This document shows positions 25,482-32,054 of a DNA stretch of 43,581 bases, piece by piece. Source of the DNA: a virus; IMG/VR virus record IMGVR_UViG_3300011445_000038, positions 1 to 43,581 of that record; one strand, written 5' to 3'. The translations under genes and the position numbers were made by a program. The notes beneath the pieces were generated by a model that was not told the origin of the DNA, did no database searches, and worked only from the letters and a program-made list of their open reading frames with translations. Numbering within the stretch: the stretch's first letter is position 1; the number at the start of each line of letters is the position of its first letter.

Positions 25482-25942
25482 TGCCCCGTGGTCCCGTAGT
25501 TGTCCTGGCTCGACGGATCGCTCGGCGGCCTGCGCCGGATCTGCGGCGCTGGCCGCGTACTCGGCCGCGTACTCGGCCGCGCCAGGTCCTCGTCCACCAC
25601 CTCGGCCGCTGGGACCTTCATTGAGTTGCCGGCGATGCCGTCGATGATGACGCCGATGACGCCGCCGAAGAGGATGTTCCCGAAGATCCAGCCATTGCAG
25701 ACGCGGCCGATCACGACCTCGCGGGACTCGAAGCCGTCCGCCTGAAGCTGCAAGTGGAACCAGTCGCCGCCGCCGCGCTGAATCGGCAGCAGCATCGGCG
25801 TCAGGCCCACCACGGCGCCGTTGACCACGACCCGAGCACCCGGCGGCGTACTGTTCACTGGCACCAAGTCCGGGCCCGGCGCGACGAGGGTGGCGCAGCT
25901 GGCACAGGCCAGCAGGAAAATGAGGGCCTCGGCGCGGTTCAT
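25478..25942 (-). CDS. PEGA-domain lipoprotein coupled to the repressor
   Basis: A 154-residue lipoprotein. The signal is MNRAEALIFLLAC with a perfect L-L-A-C lipobox at Cys13. Residues 29-75 form a PEGA domain (STPPGARVVVNGAVVGLTPM and a partner strand QADGFESREVVI), a surface-protein module. A Gly-rich hydrophobic stretch follows (GWIFGNILFGGVIGVIIDGI), which may be a membrane hairpin. The C-terminus holds RPSTRPSTRP, made by a 12-base tandem repeat. Its ATG overlaps the repressor stop (ATGA), so it is likely expressed in lysogens. A role in surface change or superinfection exclusion is an inference. Confidence 0.75.
   Translation of the reverse strand: MNRAEALIFLLACASCATLVAPGPDLVPVNSTPPGARVVVNGAVVGLTPMLLPIQRGGGDWFHLQLQADGFESREVVIGRVCNGWIFGNILFGGVIGVIIDGIAGNSMKVPAAEVVDEDLARPSTRPSTRPAPQIRRRPPSDPSSQDNYGTTGH
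25551..25582 (-). repeat. 12-base tandem repeat in the PEGA lipoprotein gene
   Basis: The unit GGCCGCGTACTC occurs twice in a row and is followed by GGCCGCGC, a partial third copy. On the minus strand it encodes the tandem tetrapeptide RPST. Such an in-frame repeat can expand or contract by slippage without breaking the reading frame. Confidence 0.8.
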
Positions 25943-26328
25943 CCCGCCTTCTGCGCGGCGCCCGCCAACGCTTCGGCGATCTCGTCGCTGACGCGGTTCG
26001 GGTCCACGACGCGCCTGGCTGCAAGCGCCGCAACCTGGCCCGGCCTGACCATCTCGCCGCTGGCGCCGGACATGGCCGAAGAGATGGCGTCCAGTGTGCT
26101 TGCGCGCGCCCGTTCCGGGTAGTCGATCAGGTTGTAGATCGACTTGCGGTCCACGTCGGCCGACTCCGCGATCGTGCCGAGCGCGATCCCGCGGGTGGCA
26201 AGCCACACTTCGAGGAGGGAAACCCCGGAGCGCTCCGTTTCCCTGTTTGTGGAATTCGCCTTGACGCCATCGGTGCGGACCGCTCTACTGCCGCCGCGAT
26301 GTCGAGCGACGGTGGTGTTGCTGCTCAT
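25939..26328 (-). CDS. HTH DNA-binding protein, repressor candidate
   Basis: A 129-residue protein with an XRE/lambda-repressor-like helix-turn-helix at about residues 42-72 (ATRGIALGTIAESADVDRKS then IYNLIDYP). The C-terminal part (MVRPGQVAALAARRVVDPNR) is helical and could dimerise. ATG 26328 is chosen because AGAAGG lies 8 bases upstream on the minus strand. An in-frame GTG at 26493 would add 55 residues, and that GTG is where a predicted promoter would start transcription. It is transcribed away from the early genes and co-transcribed with the lipoprotein, the layout of an immunity region. No peptidase domain is present. Confidence 0.7.
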   Translation of the reverse strand: MSSNTTVARHRGGSRAVRTDGVKANSTNRETERSGVSLLEVWLATRGIALGTIAESADVDRKSIYNLIDYPERARASTLDAISSAMSGASGEMVRPGQVAALAARRVVDPNRVSDEIAEALAGAAQKAG

Positions 26329-26500
26329 GGTGCTGACCTTCTGGTGCCCAACCGCCCCAGCAGAATCGGTGCCATCTCGAAGAGCGTCAACCCCCACCGC
26401 TGCGCCGATAGCGCTGGGGCCGCGCCGGGGTGACTTCCCGACGCGGCCCGCACGGTGACCCCGAGTGTTCTTGTTCTTTTCCAAAGTGGTCACGATCGAG

Positions 26501-26530
26501 AGTATCTATCTGATCTAGGGGGCGCGTCAA
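26501..26530 (-). promoter_or_regulatory. Candidate promoter for the repressor-lipoprotein operon
   Basis: Read on the minus strand, TTGACG (26530-26525) and GATACT (26506-26501) are separated by 18 bases. The -35 box is near consensus. Transcription would begin around 26494, next to a GTG at 26493 that is in frame with the repressor, as in the leaderless lambda PRM message. The -35 box overlaps one arm of the inverted repeat at 26526-26544. Confidence 0.45.
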
Positions 26531-26544
26531 GGTGGAAACTTGAC
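26526..26544. promoter_or_regulatory. Operator-like inverted repeat
   Basis: GTCAAG and CTTGAC form perfect 6-base arms around 7 bases (GTGGAAA). It overlaps the -35 box of the minus-strand promoter and lies between repressor and early genes. More CAAGG/CCTTG half sites lie at 26583-26587, 26598-26602 and 26608-26612; the last two form a palindrome with a 5-base centre. Repressor binding is inferred, not shown. Confidence 0.4.
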
Positions 26545-26813
26545 TGTCCGCTACGGCCGCATCGACACCATGATTATCAGAACCTTGCTTGTGGGTGCCT
26601 TGAGCGGCAAGGGTTTGCGGGCGGTTCGGTTTTGCCGCCCAGTGAGGATCGCGGAACTAGATTGGGTCCGCCACGCCACGCGACTGAACGCCAGCGCGTT
26701 ACCCTGCCGAGCAGCGATTGAGCCTTTCGACTGACCGCTTCGGGAGTGTCTGTCTGGTTGCCAAGTGACATTGGCAGCTGTTCCCCGAGTGCCTTTGTCG
26801 GAGGGTTAGCGAA

Positions 26814-27368
26814 GTGTCCTCAACGGCCCTGAGTCCCGCGGCGGATGCCGCTTTGCAGAAAGCACCGGACGGCGCCGTCGCCATCCGGCTCAGCGACGGC
26901 CAGCCCTGCTGGGTCGACCCCGCCGATGCGCCCGCGCTGCGCGGCTTCCGGTGGCACGCGATGCCATGCGGCGCCACGGTCTACGCCTACCGGCACGACG
27001 GCCAGGCCACCGTCTACATGCACCGGCAGATCATGGCGCTGGGCGGCGGCCGGCAGCGGCAGGTCGACCACTGGGACCGGAACGGCCTGAACAACACGCG
27101 CAAGAACCTCCGCGTCGCCACGCCGTCGGAGAACCAGGCCAACCGGCCCGCGCAGCGTCGCAACAGGCGCGGACTGCGTGGTGTGTGTGATGTCTCGAAC
27201 TCGTCGTCCTTCCGGGCCAAGATCCGGGTCAAGGGCCATGACGTCCACCTGGGCACCTTCGACACGCCAGAGGAGGCCGCCCGCGCCTACGACCGCAAGG
27301 CGCGGGAGCTCTACGGCGACTTCGCCCGCCTGAACTTCCCCGCGCCCGCGGAGGTGGCCCATGGATAG
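26814..27368 (+). CDS. HNH endonuclease with AP2 DNA-binding domain
   Basis: A 184-residue protein of the phage HNH-AP2 type, related to free-standing homing endonucleases. The HNH core is at about 69-102: [11 protein letters not shown], then [20 protein letters not shown] with His86 and Asn94. The AP2 domain is at about 120-175 ([20 protein letters not shown] followed by [23 protein letters not shown]). The GTG start follows GGAGGG. It is the first gene of the rightward early operon and may be a mobile element of the phage rather than an essential gene. It overlaps the next gene by 8 bases. Confidence 0.88.
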   Translation: MSSTALSPAADAALQKAPDGAVAIRLSDGQPCWVDPADAPALRGFRWHAMPCGATVYAYRHDGQATVYMHRQIMALGGGRQRQVDHWDRNGLNNTRKNLRVATPSENQANRPAQRRNRRGLRGVCDVSNSSSFRAKIRVKGHDVHLGTFDTPEEAARAYDRKARELYGDFARLNFPAPAEVAHG

Positions 27369-27579
27369 CGCCACCGAGCCGGAAGCTCTGCGCAGCAGCA
27401 GCGCCGTGATTCATGCCAGCGTGGTGCGGAACTCGGGCATCCGACGCGCCATGGCCAAGACCATCCAGGCGCTCGGCGAGATGCAGCGCCAACTCGATGC
27501 CGGCTGCGGCAGCCTCGGCGCTGCTGACGAGCTCCTGACCGCCGCGCGCGAGCGCCTGGTGGAGGCCGAGCGGTCATGA
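27361..27579 (+). CDS. Small early protein, unknown
   Basis: A 72-residue mostly helical protein of no known family ([20 protein letters not shown]). It overlaps the HNH gene by 8 bases, and its stop overlaps the next start (ATGA). Codon bias matches its neighbours. Function unknown. Confidence 0.55.
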   Translation: MDSATEPEALRSSSAVIHASVVRNSGIRRAMAKTIQALGEMQRQLDAGCGSLGAADELLTAARERLVEAERS

Positions 27580-27896
27580 AGAAAGCCACCACCAAGCCGA
27601 CCACTCCCCCGGAGTCGTCGATCCCCGGACCCGATCCGAAGGCGAAGGCTGGCGGATCCTGGAGCTGCACCGTCCAAAGCCAGCAGGATGAGAAGGTCCA
27701 CGTCCTCAAGCAGGTGCTGGGCGACATCGCAGTGTCCAGTCCGGCAAGCGCCCGCTTCGTGATCAGCGCCCTCGTGGACCACCTCGGGATGCGTAGCTGG
27801 CTCAAGCGCGCGGACGGAGCCCTGGAGGAGGTCTGGAGCGCCGCGTTCAAGATGGAAGCGCCGGCGGGGGCTGACGACGCGAGGTCGCGCCAATGA
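27576..27896 (+). CDS. Small early protein, unknown
   Basis: A 106-residue protein with a disordered Lys/Thr/Pro-rich N-terminus ([20 protein letters not shown]) and a helical body (VHVLKQVLGDIAVSSPASAR onward). No family recognised. ATGA overlaps on both sides place it in the early operon. Confidence 0.55.
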   Translation: MKKATTKPTTPPESSIPGPDPKAKAGGSWSCTVQSQQDEKVHVLKQVLGDIAVSSPASARFVISALVDHLGMRSWLKRADGALEEVWSAAFKMEAPAGADDARSRQ

Positions 27897-28087
27897 TCGC
27901 CCACCCCAAGGTCTTCTTGCACGCGTGCCGGCGTGGGCTCGCCGCGACCAACCGCGCGGCGAGCTCCGATGCGCCGCCGGCGCGCGTGCTTCCCCCTGCC
28001 CACCGGCCGACTTGGCTGACCGTAGCAGGCCACCTCCTCCTGCTCGCCATCCTCGGCGCGCTGGTCCTCCTCGCGTGCCTGTCATGA
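27893..28087 (+). CDS. Small C-terminally anchored membrane protein
   Basis: A 64-residue protein with one strong hydrophobic segment at the C-terminus (WLTVAGHLLLLAILGALVLL), after a basic N-terminal 40 residues. Tail-anchored small membrane proteins in early operons can act in exclusion or lysis timing, but nothing specific can be said. ATGA overlaps on both sides. Confidence 0.5.
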   Translation: MIAHPKVFLHACRRGLAATNRAASSDAPPARVLPPAHRPTWLTVAGHLLLLAILGALVLLACLS

Positions 28088-28431
28088 GCCACTGCCGCCC
28101 GCCGCTGTTCCTCCCGACCACCGCGGAGCTGCTCGCTCAGGCTGACCGCGACTGCGCAGCCATGTTCGGGTCGCTCGAACGGATCCGCGACGAAGCCCGG
28201 GCCGCCCTGGCCGGCCGCGGCGTTCGCCCCGTGCAGGCGGCCCTCGCCCAGGCGTTCGTGCTCGCACGCCTAGTGCAGGACCACCTCGGCAAGCCGCCGG
28301 AGGCCATCCGCAACGCGGCCGCTGCGCTGCTCGGCCTCCTGGAGAAGGTCGGAGTCGTCCAGCTGGAAGCGCCGGCCTCGCCTGACCTGCCCTGCTGCTA
28401 CGCGGACATGCCCGCAGGAGGTGGCGCTTGA
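28084..28431 (+). CDS. Unknown helical protein
   Basis: A 115-residue, largely helical protein (ADRDCAAMFGSLERIRDEAR, QAFVLARLVQDHLGKPPEAI). ATG 28084 is chosen because it overlaps the upstream stop; the frame is open further 5' but within the preceding gene. No family recognised. The C-terminus carries AGGAGGTGG, the ribosome site of the next gene. Confidence 0.55.
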   Translation: MSHCRPPLFLPTTAELLAQADRDCAAMFGSLERIRDEARAALAGRGVRPVQAALAQAFVLARLVQDHLGKPPEAIRNAAAALLGLLEKVGVVQLEAPASPDLPCCYADMPAGGGA

Positions 28432-29075
28432 CCATCGTGCTGCAGACGTTCACCGGCCGGCGCTTCGACTACACCTCGCCGGCGGTCGATCAGATCTCCA
28501 TCCTGGACATCGCCCACGGCCTGGCGCTCCAGAACCGGTTCAACGGCCACACCGCGCTGCCCTACTCGGTGGCCGAGCACTCGGTGCGCGTGGCGCTGCG
28601 CGTGAAGCAGCTCGCCATGGACAACTGGATCGAGCAGCGCATCGGGTCCGCCACGCGGCCGCTGGATGCAGTGCGGGTGGCCCTGCTGCACGACGCCGGC
28701 GAGGCCTACGTCGGGGACCTGGTCCGGCCGCTGAAGCAGCGCGCCGACTTCGCGTCCTTCGGCTGGCTCGAGCAGCGCATCCAGCGCGTCATCCACGAGC
28801 GGTTCGACCTGGACAAGGTGGCGCTGGACTCCCACGAGCTGGTGAAGCGCGCCGACCGCGAGCTGCTCCACACCGAGGCCCGCGACCTCCTGCCCGGTGG
28901 CCCGCGCGGGTGGATCGCTGCCGAGGCGCTGCCGGCCCGCATCGAGCCGATGCCCTGGCACCAGGCGGAACGGTGGTTCCTGTTGCAGTTCGCCGAGCTG
29001 TTCCCGGTCGACCAGGAGATCGGCAACGTGCGACGGGATCTCGCGCCGGCCCAGGCCGCGGAGACCGAGTCGTGA
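28428..29075 (+). CDS. HD-domain phosphohydrolase (YfbR-like 5'-nucleotidase candidate)
   Basis: A 215-residue metal-dependent phosphohydrolase. The HD signature is His51 (AEHS), His88-Asp89 (LLHDAGEAYVGDL) and a later Asp in the helical core; the spacing fits phage and bacterial YfbR-like deoxynucleoside 5'-monophosphatases. It may shape the nucleotide pool during infection. The start is a TTG that overlaps the upstream stop (TTGA), directly after a perfect AGGAGGTG ribosome site, which makes the rare start believable. The end overlaps the phosphatase gene (GTGA). Confidence 0.8.
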   Translation: MTIVLQTFTGRRFDYTSPAVDQISILDIAHGLALQNRFNGHTALPYSVAEHSVRVALRVKQLAMDNWIEQRIGSATRPLDAVRVALLHDAGEAYVGDLVRPLKQRADFASFGWLEQRIQRVIHERFDLDKVALDSHELVKRADRELLHTEARDLLPGGPRGWIAAEALPARIEPMPWHQAERWFLLQFAELFPVDQEIGNVRRDLAPAQAAETES

Positions 29076-30175
29076 TCGGCGCGCTCCTGCTGCTGATGCA
29101 GATCACCTGGGGCCCGTTCCTCCACAACCCCCGCGACGGCGCCGTCACGGTCAACCTCGAGGCCCCCACCGCGACCGCGGCCGAGGCCTGGGTGCTGGAC
29201 GAGGCCGGCCCCACCCTGAACGTCTTCCCGCTCGCGCGCGCGGGCGGGGCCTGGCGCGGCGAGATCCAGCTCGCGCCCGGCCGGATCCACTGGTGGGCGG
29301 CACGCGCCACAGGTCCCAAGGGAGACTCGTGGTCTCCTCTGGGCGCGTGCCGCCTGCCTGTCTCTTCGTACCGGGTCGGCATCTGGGGGGACAACCAGCT
29401 CGGCGTCGCGCCGTTCCGGCAGGTCCTCGCGGGCTTCGTCGCCGAGGGCGCCGAGCTCCTGCTCGGCACCGGCGACTACATCCAGAACGAGGGCTCGGAT
29501 GCCGACTGGCGCGCGCAGTTCGCGGCGCCGATCGGGATGCTGGCCCGCTACCTGCCGCTCATGGGCTGCAGGGGCAATCACGACGGCGAAGATCAGCTCG
29601 CACAGAACAGGTGGCCGGTCCCAGGTCCGAATGCCCAGCCGGCTTCACCCGGCTGGCGTTCCTCCTCCCTGGGGCCGGCCTTTTTCATCGTGCTGGACTC
29701 CAACCAGCAGACCTACGACCTCCGGGTCAGCATGCGGCCGGGCGGTCCGCAACGGGTGTGGCTCGAGCAGGAGGTCCGGAGCGCGGCGTGCCAGGCTGCC
29801 ACCTGGCGCGTCGCGGTCTTTCACCACCCGCCGAAGACCGAGCAGTGGGACGGCGGTTGCTTCTACCCCGAGCTCACCGACTGGTCGGCGGCCATGGACC
29901 TCCTGGCCGGCGCCGGCGTCCACCTGGTGCTGAACGGCCACGCGCACAGCTACCAGCGCGGAGCCTGGCGCGGCATGGCCTGGGTGGTCACGGGTGGCGG
30001 CGGCGGATGGCTCGACCAGGCGCACTGCCGCGACCTCCCCGAGATCTCGGTCAACGCCGGCGGTGGCCGGCAGGTCCACCACTTCCTGACGCTGGACGTC
30101 GGGCCCGAGCGGCTCCTGCTGCGCGCGCTCGACCTGCAGCGGCGGGAGTTCGATCGGGTCGAGGTGCGACGGTGA
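29072..30175 (+). CDS. Purple-acid-phosphatase-like metallophosphoesterase
   Basis: A 367-residue calcineurin-like phosphoesterase. Residues 13-95 form the fibronectin-like domain typical of purple acid phosphatases (WGPFLHNPRDGAVTVNLEA). The metal-binding blocks are GDN with Asp107, GTGDY with Asp135, GNHD at 168-171, HHPP with His251-252, and NGHAH with His290 and His292. All five are intact, so an active dinuclear enzyme is expected. The hydrophobic start MIGALLLLMQITWG may be a short export signal. The GTG start overlaps the HD gene. Its place in a phage, next to an HD phosphatase, is unusual. Confidence 0.82.
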   Translation: MIGALLLLMQITWGPFLHNPRDGAVTVNLEAPTATAAEAWVLDEAGPTLNVFPLARAGGAWRGEIQLAPGRIHWWAARATGPKGDSWSPLGACRLPVSSYRVGIWGDNQLGVAPFRQVLAGFVAEGAELLLGTGDYIQNEGSDADWRAQFAAPIGMLARYLPLMGCRGNHDGEDQLAQNRWPVPGPNAQPASPGWRSSSLGPAFFIVLDSNQQTYDLRVSMRPGGPQRVWLEQEVRSAACQAATWRVAVFHHPPKTEQWDGGCFYPELTDWSAAMDLLAGAGVHLVLNGHAHSYQRGAWRGMAWVVTGGGGGWLDQAHCRDLPEISVNAGGGRQVHHFLTLDVGPERLLLRALDLQRREFDRVEVRR

Positions 30176-30399
30176 GGCTGCACCACTGCCACGCGCTCGA
30201 CTGCAGGACGCCGGTCAAGCCCGAGCTGCTGATGTGCTTGAAGCACTGGCGCATGGTGCCGAGGCACCTGCAGCAGGAGGTCTGGCGCACGTACCGCCCG
30301 GGCCAGTGCGACGACATGCAGCCGAGCGAGGAGTGGCACGCGGCTGCCGATGCAGCGATCGCCGCGGTGGCCGCCAAGGAAGCGCAGGTGCGGCGGTGA
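30172..30399 (+). CDS. Small Cys/His protein (phage zinc-binding type)
   Basis: A 75-residue protein beginning MRLHHCHALDCRTPVKPELL followed by MCLKHW. The spacing C-x4-C-x10-C-x2-H is that of a small phage zinc-finger-like family in early regions, with a W-R-x-V-P-x-x-L-Q helix after it. The GTG start overlaps the phosphatase stop. Metal binding is inferred and the function unknown. Confidence 0.6.
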   Translation: MRLHHCHALDCRTPVKPELLMCLKHWRMVPRHLQQEVWRTYRPGQCDDMQPSEEWHAAADAAIAAVAAKEAQVRR

Positions 30400-30713
30400 A
30401 GCGCGACAAGATGAAGATCGAGGACCCGCGCCTCCGCAAGATCGCGGAGCGAATCGGGACGGCATGCGACTTCTCGCTCGACAGGATCCAGGAGGACATC
30501 CAGGAGGCGGCTGAGGCCGCGGCGTTCCGGGTGCTCACGAACCTCGACGAGCCGCTCGCCTTCGAGGACCGTCCGTCCGACGTGGTGCGCGGGATGGGCC
30601 CGACGCACCCGTTCCTGACCTGCATCTGCGAACTGTGCTGCTTCCGGCGCGCGGTGGTGGAGCGCCTCGAGGAGGTCGAGCGCGATGCCGTCATGTTCGG
30701 AGACTTCGGATGA
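30396..30713 (+). CDS. Unknown early protein
   Basis: A 105-residue protein from a GTG overlapping the upstream stop. It is helical (RIQEDIQEAAEAAAFRVLTN) with a Cys cluster (CICELCCF) near residue 80. No family recognised. Its stop codon ends at 30713 and the tRNA begins at the next base. Confidence 0.55.
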   Translation: MKRDKMKIEDPRLRKIAERIGTACDFSLDRIQEDIQEAAEAAAFRVLTNLDEPLAFEDRPSDVVRGMGPTHPFLTCICELCCFRRAVVERLEEVERDAVMFGDFG

Positions 30714-30788
30714 CGCAGGGTGGAGCAGAGGCAGCTCGCCGGGCTCATAACCCGGAGGTCGCGGGTTCGACTCCCGCCCCTGCTACCA
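30714..30788 (+). tRNA. Initiator tRNA-fMet (CAU anticodon)
   Basis: A complete cloverleaf of 75 bases including an encoded CCA. The acceptor stem CGCAGGG/CCCTGCT has an unpaired first position (C1, U72). The D stem is GAGC/GCTC with A11-U24. The anticodon stem CCGGG/CCCGG has the three consecutive G-C pairs next to the loop CTCATAA, with the anticodon at 30746-30748. The T arm is GCGGG-TTCGACT-CCCGC. The 1-72 mismatch, A11-U24 and the G-C triplet are the bacterial initiator marks, and the sequence closely resembles the E. coli initiator. Phages rarely carry initiator tRNAs. Confidence 0.93.
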
Positions 30789-30936
30789 ACTTGAACGCCC
30801 GTTGTAGGGCAACAAAGGATGGCCTGGCCGTCTCCCCGCGCGAGACCGCGGGTGGCTGGGCGGATTGTGGCCCCGGGACCTGGAGCCTGAAGAGGGCGGA
30901 CCGGGGATCCCGGGGCCATCGTCTTCGCGGGGCGCC

Positions 30937-31764
30937 GTGACCACCGCGCACGACATCATGGCGTCGCTGCGTCGCGGCCCGTTCCGCGCGCCCGCGCACG
31001 TGCTCCTGGAGAACGTCGCCAACGGGACCGGCTTCAACGTCAACCGCTGGGCGGACGCGATCGCGCTTTCACTGTGGCCGTCCCGCGGGGTCTACCTGGC
31101 GGGGATCGAGATCAAGATCTCCCGAGGCGACTGGAAGCGCGAGCTCGACGAGCCCGCCAAGGCAGCCGAACTGCAGCGCTTCTGCCGGTACTGGTGGATC
31201 GCGACGCCGCCGAAGCTGGTCGAGATCTCCGAACTGCCCGAGACCTGGGGGCTCCTCGAGGTGCACGGCAAGGCGGTGCTCACGGTCCGCAAGGCGCCCA
31301 AGCTTGAGGAGCAGCCTCCGACGACGGCCATCATGGCGGCGATCCTGCGCCGGGCAGGCGAGAACTGGGAGGCCGCCACCCTGGCCCGGCTCAAAGCGGC
31401 CCGCGAGGAGCTGAAGCCGGCCCCGAGCGACCGTGAGCTCGCGGCGCGTGCGATCAGCGCCGAGCACAACGCCAAGTCGCTGCAGCGCCAACTCGATGAC
31501 ATGCGCGCGGCCGCGGACGCGTTTGAGAAGGCCTCCGGCGTGTCCCCGTTCTCCCGTTGGGACCCCGCGGGCGGCGACCCGGGCCAGCGTGGCCATGCCT
31601 TCCGGTTCACGCTGGAGCTCGAGCGCGACCTGGAGCGCTCGGCCGACACCTTCGGCCACCAGGCCACGCAGCTCGCGAAGGTCATTGACCGGCTGCGCAC
31701 ATCCCAGGCGGAACTGATCCAGATGCTCATCCGTGGCCGTCCGGCTGCGACGGAGGCGGTCTGA
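30937..31764 (+). CDS. PD-(D/E)XK-like nuclease (MmcB-type) with helical C-terminus
   Basis: A 275-residue protein. Residues 25-110 fit an MmcB/VRR-like nuclease core: NRWADAIALSLWPSRGVYLA, then GIEIKISRGDWKREL and FCRYWWIATPP, with an acidic residue before the E-x-K pair as in PD-(D/E)XK enzymes. A role in DNA repair or processing is plausible. Residues 150-275 are long charged helices, likely a coiled coil. The GTG start has no strong ribosome site and follows a 148-base gap after the tRNA. It overlaps the next gene by one base. Confidence 0.65.
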   Translation: MTTAHDIMASLRRGPFRAPAHVLLENVANGTGFNVNRWADAIALSLWPSRGVYLAGIEIKISRGDWKRELDEPAKAAELQRFCRYWWIATPPKLVEISELPETWGLLEVHGKAVLTVRKAPKLEEQPPTTAIMAAILRRAGENWEAATLARLKAAREELKPAPSDRELAARAISAEHNAKSLQRQLDDMRAAADAFEKASGVSPFSRWDPAGGDPGQRGHAFRFTLELERDLERSADTFGHQATQLAKVIDRLRTSQAELIQMLIRGRPAATEAV

Positions 31765-32054
31765 TGTCGCGCGGGTCCCGGTTCTGGAACGGCGTCCTGA
31801 TGCGCCTGGGCCTGCGCCGGTGCCGGCACTGCCGCGGCATCCCGACCAGCACGCTGAAGTGCAGCCGCGGCACGCGCACCCGCGCCTGGGGTCGGGAGCA
31901 CTGCCAGTGCGACTGCCACGCGATCCCGCCGGGTGGCGCTGAGAAGACCCTGCGGGACTGCATCGCCCACGGGGAAGGCGATCCAAGGCTGGCACGGGTC
32001 CACCCGCGCCGGCTCAGGCGCCTCCCCAACATCAACAGGAGGAACGACCCATGA
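31764..32054 (+). CDS. Cys-rich small basic protein
   Basis: A 96-residue basic protein with three Cys groups (RRCRHCRG, LKCSRG, HCQCDCH), a probable zinc-binding module, and an Arg-rich C-terminus (RRLRRLPNINRRNDP). It may bind DNA or RNA. No family recognised. Overlaps the ParB-like gene by 4 bases. Confidence 0.52.
   Translation: MSRGSRFWNGVLMRLGLRRCRHCRGIPTSTLKCSRGTRTRAWGREHCQCDCHAIPPGGAEKTLRDCIAHGEGDPRLARVHPRRLRRLPNINRRNDP

Larger units (their letters stand above)
26329..26813. other. Divergent control region between repressor and early genes
   Basis: No well supported coding sequence is seen here (the stretch 26329-26493 is open only as an N-terminal extension of the repressor). Base composition is less GC-rich than the rest of the window. 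It holds the minus-strand promoter candidate, the operator-like repeat, four CAAGG half sites and a 6-base stem GGGCGG/CCGCCC near 26619-26640. I could not find a convincing plus-strand promoter pair for the gene at 26814. Short open frames at 26455-26734 on the + strand have no ribosome site or coding bias. Confidence 0.5.

Noticed and set aside
26619-26640. GGGCGG/CCGCCC stem as a terminator
   Set aside because: No T-run follows, and a terminator at this point would cut off the early operon from any upstream promoter.
26540-26734. A 64-codon frame as a Cro-like gene
   Set aside because: No helix-turn-helix pattern, no ribosome site, and it runs across operator-like repeats.
30714-30788. 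Reading the tRNA as an elongator tRNA-Met or Ile
   Set aside because: The unpaired 1-72 position, A11-U24 and the three G-C pairs in the anticodon stem are initiator features.
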